Source: Azorinus chamasolen (Eukaryota > Mollusca > Bivalvia > Cardiida > Solecurtidae). Taken from it: 64,000 bases of DNA. Each line of letters begins with the position of its first letter. Within the stretch, counting starts at the first letter, position 1. Below are positions 1-9,644 of the stretch, one piece after another. The stretch is taken from contig OY755240.1 of the NCBI GenBank assembly GCA_963576725.1, forward strand, positions 35,796,163-35,860,162, written 5' to 3'. The translations under genes and the position numbers were made by a program. The notes below the pieces were generated by a model. The model saw nothing but the letters and a program-made list of their open reading frames with translations, searched no databases and was not told the origin of the DNA.

Positions 1-65
1 ATCTTTGAACTGCTGCTGGTCTGCAGTTTAGGATCTGGAGTTGATATTTAACCCTTAATTTCTCT

Positions 66-240
66 CATATAAACTTGTTTTCATGCATCTGCAAACAGAG
101 TAGACCCAGATAAGGTAGCTCCTATAGGATCAAGGTCTGTTATTTGCTAATGGAATTTGATAGATGTTTCTATGCCTTCTAAAACAGCTACACTGATTCA
201 CCTTCAACATTTTACTATAAATAGTTATAAATAGAATGAT
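66..240. repeat. Degenerate copy of the GCAAACAG hairpin repeat
   Basis: The stretch resembles 62404-62580, sharing CTCATATAAAC, TTTGCA(A)ACAGAGTAGACCC, a broken hairpin and then TTTGCTAATGGAATTTGA. In the 62.4 kb copy the hairpin is perfect; here it has decayed. No coding potential. Confidence 0.55.
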
Positions 241-253
241 ACAAGCACTCCAA

Positions 254-313
254 TGCAGTTATCTCCCTTTGTCCCTTATGGCTATGCTGATGGGACAAGG
301 GAAATAACTGTGA
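254..313. repeat. Short inverted repeat with AGTTATCTCCCTT arms
   Basis: CAGTTATCTCCC at the left pairs with a GGGA...AAATAACTG segment at the right, with TTGTCCC/GGGACAA continuing the stem. This looks like a small foldback repeat. Function unknown. Confidence 0.5.
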
Positions 314-828
314 GGAAATTACCTTTTAAGTGTTACAGATTCTGATGTTAAGTAGCAAAAAACCCCAGGGTGAGACCATTTATGGCCCAGGGGTCATTAT
401 TTGAACACATCTGGTAGTGGTATATTAGGTGATGCTTCATACCAAATATCTTAGCTCTAGATTATGTGGTTTCAGACAAAAAGATTTTTAAAGGTTTCCC
501 TATATAAGTCTATGTAAAAACTACAAGTCCCAGGGCAGGGCCATTTTTGGCCCGGGGGTCATCATTTTAACAAACTTGGTAAAGGACCATTAGATGATGC
601 TATATACCAAATATCAAAGCTCTAGAAATTGTGGTTTCAGAGAAGAAGATTTTTAAAGATTTAAAAAAAAAACCTGTAAAAGTAGTGGGGCGGGGCCATT
701 TTTTGCCCGGGGGTCATGATTTTAACAAAACTGATAGAGGACATCCTAAGGTACATTTCTGTGAAATTTGGTTGAAATCCTCCCAGTGGTTTAGGAGAAG
801 AAGTCATTTGAAATAAAAGTGAACGGAC

Positions 829-905
829 AGACGGACGGACAGACGGACGGACGGACAGACGGACAGACAGACAGACGGACAGACGGACAGACGGACAGAC
901 GGACG
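829..905 (+). repeat. (GACGGACA)n microsatellite
   Basis: Imperfect GACGGACAGACG repeats. They are part of the flanking tandem-repeat element. Confidence 0.95.
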
Positions 906-920
906 ACAGGCGGTCACAAT

Positions 921-952
921 AGCTCACCTTGAGCCTTTGGCTCAGGTGAGCT
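921..952 (+). repeat. Terminal hairpin AGCTCACC...GGTGAGCT
   Basis: AGCTCACCTTGAGCC pairs with GGCTCAGGTGAGCT across a short loop and is followed by AAAA. The same hairpin ends the element at 5910-5936, so it is probably the 3' terminus of this repeat family. Confidence 0.85.
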
Positions 953-955
953 AAA

Positions 956-1590
956 AACCACAGCAAGTTTGAAGTGCCTAAGCTAAACATGCACTGAGCA
1001 GTTATTGATCGGAAAACATTTCACCAGTTAAGGTCATGGTAACCTTGACCTTTGACCTCAAAAACAATATGGGTCATCTAGTAGTCATGCTAAACCACCA
1101 CAGCAAGTTTGAAGATCCTATGCCAGCCCTTGAACAGTTATTGATCGAAAACTATTTCACCAGTTAATGTCATGGTGACCTTGACTTTTGACATAGTGAC
1201 CTCAAAAACTATAGGGGTCATCTTGACATCTAGTGGTCATGACTAATCACCACAGCAAGTTTGAAGATCCTAAGCCAAACCATTGAGCAGTTATTGATCG
1301 AAAACCATTTCACCAGTTAAGGTGATGGTGACCTTTACCTTTGATCTAGTGACCTCAAAAACGAAAGGGGTCATCTAGTGGTCATGAGCAACCACCACAG
1401 CAAGTTTGAAGATCCTAAGCCAAACTCCTTGGGTACTTTTTGATCGGAAACCATTTCACCAGTTAAGGTCATAATGACCTTGACCTTTGACCTAGTGACT
1501 TCAAAAACAACAGAGACAAAAACAACAGGGATCATATATAGAAGATCCTAAGTTTGCAGATCTTGAGCAGTTATTGATGTGGAACCATTT
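956..1590 (+). repeat. ~145-bp tandem repeat, about 4 units
   Basis: Units begin near 956, 1095, 1248 and 1391 with ACCACAGCAAGTTTGAAG and carry TTATTGATCG, ACCATTTCACCAGTTAA and GACCTTGACCTTTGACC. A G-run at about 1603-1618 follows. No ORF of interest. From 1620 to about 2350 I see nothing recognisable. Confidence 0.85.
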
Positions 1591-2357
1591 CACCAAGTGG
1601 GGATGGGGGGGGGGGGGGTGTTATAACAAAATTGAACAGATTCAGATTTGAACTATTTCGGATGGCTACACATGTCCATTAATAGGATTTATTCCCAATG
1701 CAAAAAAATTACATTTTCCCCAATTTTTTTAAAGAAATCCCAAAACAGTAGAACCTATCTGAAGCGGCCATTCATTTATTGAGCATAGATATCTGAACAA
1801 GAGGGTCTGAAAGGCCCTGATATCACTCACCAGACAATCAGAGAAGATTTTCAAAGTTTTCACTATATGTTTGAACCCAGCGATTTCATTATCTTTTGCT
1901 TAACAGCGGGGTTTAACATGCTCGTATAGCAACGGCACACTGAGTAATGATGGTGTCTTCACTAAACACACCCGCCGCTTCCAAGAAACGTGGTTGAAAG
2001 ATCCTTTTTTTTAAAATTTGTTCATAAAATAGGCGACTAGAGGGCTGAGTCCACCAATGTCATTCTAATGAAATGCAGCATCTGTAACTACCACATCAGG
2101 TAGCACTGATTATCGACCGGCCTTGGAAATCAAAATCGATCCGAAAACCTGAAGATTCTATAACAGGCCGGCTAAAAACTGTATATATGTCATAGTGCAT
2201 AACAATGTTGCGTTACACGTATACCCTCATTAATTTGGTAAGAGAATCTTCAGTGAATTTCCTACTGCTTTGTTTTACTTATTTCATATGTCTTGTCTAT
2301 TGCTATATGAATGGAATGATTGAAGTTTGCAAACAATTTGGTACAAATACACTGTAT

Positions 2358-2560
2358 ACATATAGCTGAAACATTGGTAATTCTCATCCCAGGATTAATG
2401 TACCAATACACTGTAGCTGAAACATTGGTAATTCTCATCCAAGGATTAATGTACAAATACACTGTAGCTGAAACATTGGTAATTCTCATCCGAGGATTAA
2501 TGTACAAATACACTGTAGCTGAAACAATGGTAATTCTGATCCAAGGATTAATGTACTAAT
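2358..2560 (+). repeat. 51-bp minisatellite, 4 units
   Basis: Four tandem units of GCTGAAACATTGGTAATTCT plus ATTAATGTAC and ATACACTGTA segments. The period of 51 is a multiple of three, so meaningless ORFs stay open on both strands. From 2560 to 2870 there is AT-rich sequence with nothing recognised. Confidence 0.9.
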
Positions 2561-2879
2561 ATTAATGAGTAATATCATGCATGAAACTATGACAATTCAA
2601 GATATTTTCACAAATAAAAATAATAGATCTAGTCACAAAAACAAGCTCCATTAACTAGTTATTTAGGAAGGCTTGCTGAAAGATAAAAGAAATATGTTAA
2701 AACAATGAAAATATACAGATCTAGCATTTTCAATATAAAATGGTGCATTTTTAATTGAAGAAAAAACTGGGACTCAACAGGGATTCAGTGGGACTCCAGT
2801 TTTTCAAGGTCACCGAGTCCCTGGGACTCGGCGAAAATCAAGGCTAGCGTGAACACTGCACTTATTACTAACATTCCGT

Positions 2880-3012
2880 ATATAATGTGCGAAGGAATGC
2901 GGGTCAAAATGGCCCAATTCCAAAACGGCCCGGTCCATGACGGCCCACTTTATCTCACAGACCAAATTTTGCTGAGTCAAAATGGCCCATCTTTGGTTAG
3001 TAAATATAAATT
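2880..3012. repeat. GGCCC-motif repeat, possible MITE end
   Basis: Several GTCAAAATGGCCCA / AACGGCCCGG motifs are spaced at about 20-30 bp, like the termini of the elements near 6.4 and 41.1 kb. No partner inverted copy was found nearby. From 3012 to 3550 I see only AT-rich sequence. Confidence 0.35.
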
Positions 3013-4776
3013 TAGCAGGGGGGAAAAAGTTGTATCGGTATAATTGATACTAATATACTTTAGTTTTCATTTTGATATAATAAATATATTTTCAACAAAC
3101 ACATTTAAAAATGTAACACCAAATATAATGTTTGATATATGTTTCCATAATTAATAATAGATATGGGTAATTAAAAGTGTTATACATGTATATTTGAAAT
3201 TCATGTAGAAATTCTTTAACTCGATAATTGACACCGATTTTGAACTGGACTATATGCTCTTTATGCTGTTTTTATTAAAGGCGCATATCTTTTAGCTTAA
3301 ATCCAGATTAGTTGATTAATTACTTGCCTAAGTACTGTTTATTGTGCTGCATTTACAAAAAAATAAATTTAATAGATCAGACATATACATACAATGTCTA
3401 TGTCTCTGAATAGATCAACATGTTTATACTGTATCGTGTAATGCAGACGCTGTTCAACATCATAGACGATGCCTCTGTTTGAGTGTCAATAAGGCTGATT
3501 TTGTTAGGTTTCGGTGCGGCTATAAATATAACAAGATGGCCCTTAATCGCTCACCTGATTACCATAGATTTAAGATTTTTGCTGGGTAGCCCATGGGTAG
3601 GGCCAATGTTGACCTTAGGGACAATATTTGAACAATGTTGATAGTAGATCATGAGCAGTAGTTCTGCAGAACAAGATTTTCAAAGATTTAGTACAGGGTA
3701 ACAGATAAGGTTTTGATGCAATTGGGTATTTACTCCTTGATTTTTTACAGAATTGGGTATTTCCAATTTTTATTGGGTATTGGCAATTTTCGTAATTGGG
3801 TATTATTCATATTCTCATTAGTAATTGTAATTTTTTTTGCTTTTTGTTATATTTATTAGCTTTTTGTTTACTCATTGTTTTGAAAAACAATTGCTTTTTC
3901 CACAATTTTAATTGGGTAAATACCCAAATTCTCCCCTATCTGTAACCCTGTTAGTATATTGATTTTATCAAGATTGGGCTAAAAATGTGCCCTCTAGAGT
4001 AATTTTTCTAAGGTTTGACCTAGTGACCTACTTTTTATTCCCACCCAACCCATGATCACACTCAACCTTGGTATCACCAAGACAAACACTCTGAGCAAGT
4101 TTGAGGAAGACTGGGCTAAAAATGTGGCCACTGGAGTGTAAACTAAGATTTTTCTAAGATATGACCCAGTGACCTGCTTTTTGACCTCACATAACCCACT
4201 TTCAAACTTGTCCAAGATTTTATTAGGACAATCATTCTGGCCAATTTTCATGAAGATTTGGCTATAAATGTGACCACTAGAGTGTTCACAAGGTTTTCCT
4301 ACTATTTGACCTAGTGACCTAGTTTTTAACCCCACATAACCCACTTTCAAACCTGTTTGAGATTTTATCAAGACAATCATTATGACTAAGTTTCATGAAG
4401 ATTGGACAAAAAATGTGACCACTAGAGTGTTCACAAGGTTTTTCTACTGTTTGACCTAGTGACCTAGTTTTTAACCCCACTTGACCCACTTTCAAACTCG
4501 TCCGAGATTTTATCAAGACATTCATTCTGACCCAGTTTCATGAAGATTGGACTAAAATTGTGACCACTAGAGTGTTCACAAGGTTTTCTACTGTTTGACC
4601 TAGTGACCTAGTTTTTTACCACACGTAACCCACTTTTCAAATTCCTCCGAGATTTTATCAAGACAATCATTCTGACGAAGTTTCATGAAAATTGGGCTAA
4701 AAATGTGACCTCTAGAGGGTTCACAAGGTTTTCCTACTATTTGACCTAGTGACCTAGTTTTCATCCCAACTTGACC

Positions 4777-5762
4777 CACAGGGGTCTGGACCGCTTCATT
4801 GGGGTCTATATGTACTATATCATAACAAGGGTTCCAACTAGCAGAACGGATATCCGTGTACCACGAGTACAAATATGACTGTAACTCTTACAATTTAAAT
4901 GATAATTTCGTAATTCTTTCGGCTATTGAAAGCCAATATATGTTTCTATCAAATAAATATAATTTTATAATGGTAACTTATGAACAAGTATCAATCCAAC
5001 AATGATTTTCTCAAAATTTATCGTGTTTTAGGGTCATTGACAAACGTTCGTTCACTCCAGTTTCACTATATCACAGCAATAACCTGGCAAATTGCAGTTC
5101 AAAAAATGGCGTGAGTCAATAAAACAAATCAATTCTAACACCCACCTCCAATTATTTAGTCCCCAGCATCAAAAGAATGATGTACAATTAGCGAGTTTTG
5201 TCAGTTTGCTTCAAATCGTCGAGGAAGGAGCCATTGTACGTGACGTCATGGATTTTCCAACTTTTCCTTCGCTCATCCAATGAAATGGCTCCATTCAAAT
5301 TTGTTGCAAAATGGCAGCATGGGAAATAGAAACATAACGACAGACGGAAAGGCCGCTGTTGCTTATTTATTAAGAGGACAAAACAAATGGAGATTGGTGA
5401 TATAATTGGGTTGTTTTATTGAACCACGCCATCTTTTGAACTGAAAATCGCCAGGTTATGGCTGTGATATAGTGAAACCGGGGTGAACGAACGTTTGTCA
5501 TTGACCCAGAAAACACGTGAAATTTTGAGAAAATCGTTGTTGGATTGATAATTGCGCGTAAGTTACCGTGAGAAGATTATATTTATTTGATAGTAAAAAT
5601 ATATTGGCTTTCAATAGCCGAAAGAATTACAAAATTATCATTGAAGTTGCAAGAGTTAAATTCATATTTGTACTTGTGGTACACGGATGTCCGTTTGCTA
5701 GTTGGAACCCTTGTTATTATATAGTACATATAGACCCCCATGAAGCGGTCCAGACCCCTGTG
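4777..5762. mobile_element. 986-bp foldback transposon, hAT-like, non-autonomous
   Basis: The ends are long inverted repeats of about 350 bp. The left end starts CACAGGGGTCTGGACCGC at 4777 and the right end is its reverse complement ending at 5762; the arms extend inward to about 5133 and 5400. The flanks carry an 8-bp direct repeat ACTTGACC (4769-4776 and 5763-5770). An 8-bp duplication and CAGGGGTC-type ends suit the hAT superfamily. No transposase is encoded in the short centre. Confidence 0.75.
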
Positions 5763-5909
5763 ACTTGACCCACTTCCGAACTAGTCCGAAATTTTATCAA
5801 GACATTCATTCTGACCAAGTTTCATGAAGATTGGACTACAATTGTGACCACTAGAGTGTTCACAAGCAAATTGTTGACGACGCACGACTGACATTCAAGT
5901 CTCCCAAGG

Positions 5910-5936
5910 GCTCACCTGAGCTTTGCTCAGGTGAGC
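5910..5936 (+). repeat. Terminal hairpin of pearl/HINE-like element
   Basis: GCTCACCTGAGC, a TTT loop, then GCTCAGGTGAGC: a perfect 12-bp stem, followed by TAAAAA. It is a second copy of the hairpin at 921-952. Confidence 0.9.
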
Positions 5937-6867
5937 TAAAAATCATGTTCATTCACATGTCTTACACAATATGAATACACTATAGTTCACATTTGTGTAC
6001 TCTAAATGGTGATATCAAGCTACTTTCGCCGACACACGCCTACTTTTAAAAACAGCTTACATCAAATAAATAGCCTCTGAATAGGTTTGAAAACTTAATC
6101 CCTATGTGATGATAAGGTCGACGAAACGATTTTGGGTTTACTATATAAATTAAAGTCGACGAACGGGAAGGTCTATAAAATGACCATAAATCTATTGACC
6201 CGTCACCTGTGAGAAGTGCTACTTTGAATACTTGTTGACACAAAGGGACCAATTAGCACTTTTTACAAAGGAAGGTTACAAAATTACCAACAAGTTAGGA
6301 CAGGTTACGAAACGACGGTCAGTAAAATGGTTACTAATTGACCAGATTTGTCCGGTTACAAGATGGTATGGTTACGGGGTTTCTGGACTCGACACCAAAC
6401 CAGCTCGGCCCCTAGACAATTCAGCCCCAAGACGATTCGGCACCATGGTCAACTCGGCCCCTCCCAATATTATACCCTAGACGATTCGGCACCTATTTAT
6501 ATTCATTAATTTTTGTTATCAAATTTACATTTTCCCTGTCAATCAATCAATATTAAAATAAACTAACTTATAAGGTGGATCCAGATCATTGTTATAAATT
6601 ACGGAACACTGGTTTGGATTAAATACACCCGGTAAATTTAGGTTTGATGAAGAGATGCTAAATACTTTGGATTCCGATCAATCAGTTTCAAACTTAAGTT
6701 AATTTCAGATCATACAATGAATTATTGGTACAGAATGTTGATTTGGATCCCTTTTGCTGTACGTTCACATTTATGTTATGTTTGGTAGCGCGTGATATTT
6801 AATATTATTTAACTATTGGCCTGCTATGGGTGGATTTACTCACTAAGGGTGATTACCTTTGCAAACA

Positions 6868-6935
6868 GTTTGGATTCTGATGAGACTCCGAGTAACTTGG
6901 CATATCATTGATCAGAATCCAAACTCACCGTCTAA
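6868..6935. repeat. AGTTTGGATTCTGAT hairpin
   Basis: AGTTTGGATTCTGAT and its exact reverse complement ATCAGAATCCAAACT flank a central spacer, preceded by TTTGCAAAC. It belongs with the hairpins near 41.85, 62.4 and 63.2-63.8 kb. Confidence 0.75.
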
Positions 6936-7250
6936 CATCAAAGTGGGTGTACAGGTGTTAAATAACCTTCCAGTAGAACAATTATACTAGAATTATCACA
7001 ATAAATCTGTATATCAGAGGTTAAAGTAAACGTGAAAACGGTAAGTAACATAATTGGCAATTAATTTAATAAATTATCTGTCTTTCAAAAATGTCGGTCA
7101 GTTCAAAAGCGTTGAATGATTCAGAATTTTGGGCTAGTGAAAGCAGGATCCACATCCCGAGCCCTACCTGTTAAATACCTGCTTAGTACGGTAAACGTTA
7201 ATCTGGGTCTAAACAGTGATACATTTATGTCAATACAGTTGAAATCTATA

Positions 7251-8310
7251 CGAGGGGTGTTCCAAAAATAATGTCATCTGTGCTTTATTTCGCGGAAATC
7301 GTGCAATTCATGCACAAAACCACCTGGTGTCGATTGAGTGATCACTGGCTCGTGACACAGGTAAATATCTCGTCCACACGTTCACTTGCCTCGGTACAGT
7401 GTACATCGTTTCATAGCCTATTCGTTAGACTATACACAAAATGACATGAAAACGAGCTGAAAATGTTCTTGAAATTAGGGCCTATATAAAAGGTAGGTCA
7501 TTACTCGGCATAAAGGCTGTAGATATTCACTGCGAGGTGTGTGACATTTATGGGGAGGGCCAAATGTCCCACATGACTGTTTGTAGGTGGGTAGCTAAAT
7601 TTAGTGCTGGGCAGCAGCAACTGAAAGATGCTGCTCGCCCAGGTCGTCCTGCAACAACTACGACCAAAGGTAACATAGAAAAAATCCGAAATATCCTCAA
7701 AACTGATGCTCGATTCACCGTAAGACAATTGGCTCGAATGACAAACATGTCGTTAGCAAGAGTTCATGCAATTTTGAAGAAACACCTAAAAGTTAGAAAG
7801 ATAAATGCAAGATGGATACCCCATTTGTTAACGGATGAGCAAAAGAAGATGCGTGTAACAATGGCAAAAGAACTTCTCAAAATGTACCCAAAATATAGTA
7901 AAAAGGCTTTTGATAATATAGTCACTGGTGATGAGACCTGGGTGTATTATTTTGAACCAAAGCGGAAGGTTTCCAACCGAATATGGGCCACTAAAAATGC
8001 CAGACGCCCAAGTATTGCCAAACGAATACGAACGGTAAAGAAGGTTTTGTATGCTATTTTTTTCACTAATAAGGGTCCAGCTATTCAAATCCCGGTGCCA
8101 AAAGGCAGAACGGTCACAGGCAAGTTCTATAAAAACGTTGTTCTGAGAAAATTGAAGAACTACTACAAAAGTAGCCGCCCCAAAACAGGACTTAAGTATG
8201 TCCGACTTTTGCATGATAATGCACCCGCTCACAAGGCACGTATTGTGACTGACTTTTTGGAGTCAGAGAAGGTTACCGTCCTTCCGCACCCTCCGTATTC
8301 GCCAGCCTGT
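7251..8310 (+). mobile_element. Mariner transposon, 3'-truncated copy
   Basis: It starts with the terminal inverted repeat CGAGGGGTGTTCCAAAAATA directly after a TA (7249-7250), identical to the ends of the full copy at 21427-22764. Homology stops at about 8310, where the sequence changes after the conserved PPYSP codons, so the last coding part and the right repeat are lost. Confidence 0.9.
7441..8310 (+). pseudogene. Mariner-family transposase, broken
   Basis: Cut-and-paste transposase of the Tc1/mariner superfamily. The reading frame runs from ATG at 7441, but the third codon is TGA (7447-7449) where the other copy has GGA. The rest is open and shows an N-terminal helix-turn-helix region with a GRP linker (about 7640), the GDETWV motif with the first catalytic Asp (about 7927) and HDNAPAH with the second (about 8213). 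It then runs into unrelated sequence after PPYSP, so the third catalytic Asp region is gone. Protein sequence is otherwise almost identical to the minus-strand copy at 21489-22574, implying recent activity of the family. It is not expected to make an active enzyme. Confidence 0.93.
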
Positions 8311-8713
8311 AAGCACCCAAAATGGTTTAAACAGGTTGAAATTACCTATACAATTCTAATGTAACATAGGTGCCGAATTGTCTAGGGCCGAGTTGTCCAG
8401 GGGCCGAATTGACTAGGGGCCGAGTTGGTTTGGTGCCGAGTTGTCTAGAAATGGGTTTACGGGATGATCAGTTAGTGAGCTATCACAAACATGGATAACT
8501 GTATTATTCCATAAATGTATTGACTAACGTCAAACTTACCAGTCTATTGCAGACTTCAGAAATATCTTCAAAATGTAGTATTGCAGGTCTAAATTTCTCC
8601 TGCATATCACAACAAAAGAAAACAGTTTCACTCAATGTAATATTACCGAGTTTACGTTTAGACGCCATTTTGTTCAATCACGTGATACTTCATTCAGTCA
8701 CATGATATCGGCA

Positions 8714-8718
8714 GATAC
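8714..8718. repeat. Target-site duplication GATAC (left)
   Basis: GATAC directly precedes the left LTR and recurs at 16692-16696 directly after the right LTR: a 5-bp duplication, usual for BEL/Pao integrases. Confidence 0.85.
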
Positions 8719-9394
8719 TATGCTGACGTACCATTTCTAACTCAACACAGATGGTTTAGTTTGATGTTTAATAATAGAATAAGTCAAAATACATGTAGAT
8801 ACATATGATAGTTTACAATAGACTTTAGACTGTAATATCCGAAAATGTCCTAAATATAAATTTGCACTGGTTCTTGTTTTCACAGTCTGTCTGTAACTCT
8901 TTTCCACTTGTTCAATTCTGTTCTGGTAATTAAAACCCCGCACTTGTTGTGAGAGCTACATTAACATGACTGTCCCCTCTAATGGTTTTGTCTAGACTGC
9001 CCAAATACACCAAAAATAAGGACCAATAACAAGCCCTAATCCCGTTAGATGTCAAAGATCAAATGACATCATATTAACACCACATGGCTTTGTAATTATG
9101 CATTATTATTATTAATGCTTTTAACAATACAAGTTTATACGTCATGAAATTATCAAAGTTAGACTTAGTGTTACTAAAAACCCTTTAATTAAATCTAAAT
9201 CTACTTATCAAGCAGACGCTATTTTTGGATATGATTGTGAGAATAAACAGTAAATCTATAGTGTTTGTAAGCGTTATCTCCCTTGTAACATAGCATTCTC
9301 AGCAGAATATCTAAAACATTGTCAGACTGTTGCATTAAGAACTTATTGATGTGAAAAGCAGTATTTAATCATATAATTCGCTAACTTCGCGACA
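8719..9394 (-). repeat. BEL/Pao 3' LTR
   Basis: Direct repeat of 16016-16691 with one visible substitution. Read on the minus strand it starts TGTCGCGAAG. The 68-codon frame inside (8737-8943) is identical in both LTRs and has no recognisable domain. Confidence 0.95.
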
Positions 9395-9407
9395 CTCCCG
9401 CCCCAAA
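9395..9407 (-). promoter_or_regulatory. Polypurine tract
   Basis: On the minus strand TTTGGGGCGGGAG abuts the start of the 3' LTR, the expected place for the plus-strand primer. The 237 bp between it and the gag-pol stop is non-coding. Confidence 0.8.
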
Positions 9408-9644
9408 GTATGGTTAGTCTTGTTGTTTGTCATTAAGTGACCACTTGAATGACTTCCACCGTTGTTTGTCCTTGTTTTGAACCAATTGGTCCTTGTTTGA
9501 TCCTGCTTTGTTTCTTGTTTAATCTACCCTTTGTTTAGTATATTACATATTTGATATATAAATGTCTACAATAGAAGTGACAAGTTGAGATAACCATTGT
9601 AGTATTTCACTTTACCAACTTCTATATGTAAAACAAACCATCAC

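Larger units (their letters stand above)
355..955 (+). mobile_element. Pearl/HINE-like tandem-repeat element
   Basis: About three diverged units of roughly 160 bp, starting near 362, 528 and 681, each carry a GGCC-rich core ending in GGGGTCAT, then TACCAAATAT and GTGGTTTCAGA. A GACGGACA microsatellite (829-905) and a perfect hairpin (921-952) follow. This architecture matches non-autonomous pearl/helentron-associated elements of bivalves. The family name is inference from architecture; no transposase is present. Confidence 0.55.
3550..5940 (+). mobile_element. Pearl/HINE-like element with ~145-bp tandem units
   Basis: Units recur near 4018, 4163, 4311, 4455, 4599 and 4743 with GACCTAGTGACCTA, AACCCACTTTCAAA and TCAAGACAATCATTCTGAC. 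The array resumes at 5763 after an inserted foldback transposon and ends with the GCTCACCTGAGC...GCTCAGGTGAGC hairpin (5910-5936) and AAAA. The plan is the same as the element at 355-955. Minus-strand ORFs here are by-products of the tandem unit. Confidence 0.6.
6385..8447. mobile_element. Inverted-repeat element with GGCCGAATTG-motif ends, interrupted by mariner
   Basis: The left end (about 6385-6493) carries ACACCAAACCAGCTCGGCCC and repeated CTAGACAATTC motifs. The right end (about 8368-8447) is the reverse complement of the same block, with GGTGCCGAATTGTCTAGGGC. The core is AT-rich and holds no transposase of its own; a mariner copy (7251-8310) lies inside it. The superfamily is not determined. 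Confidence 0.55.

Noticed and set aside
3994..4872. Minus-strand ORFs with similar proteins
   Set aside because: By-products of the ~145-bp tandem repeat; the similar proteins reflect repeated DNA.
8737..8943. 68-codon ORF found twice (also 16034-16240)
   Set aside because: It is duplicated because it lies in both LTRs; no domain, and it overlaps LTR regulatory sequence.
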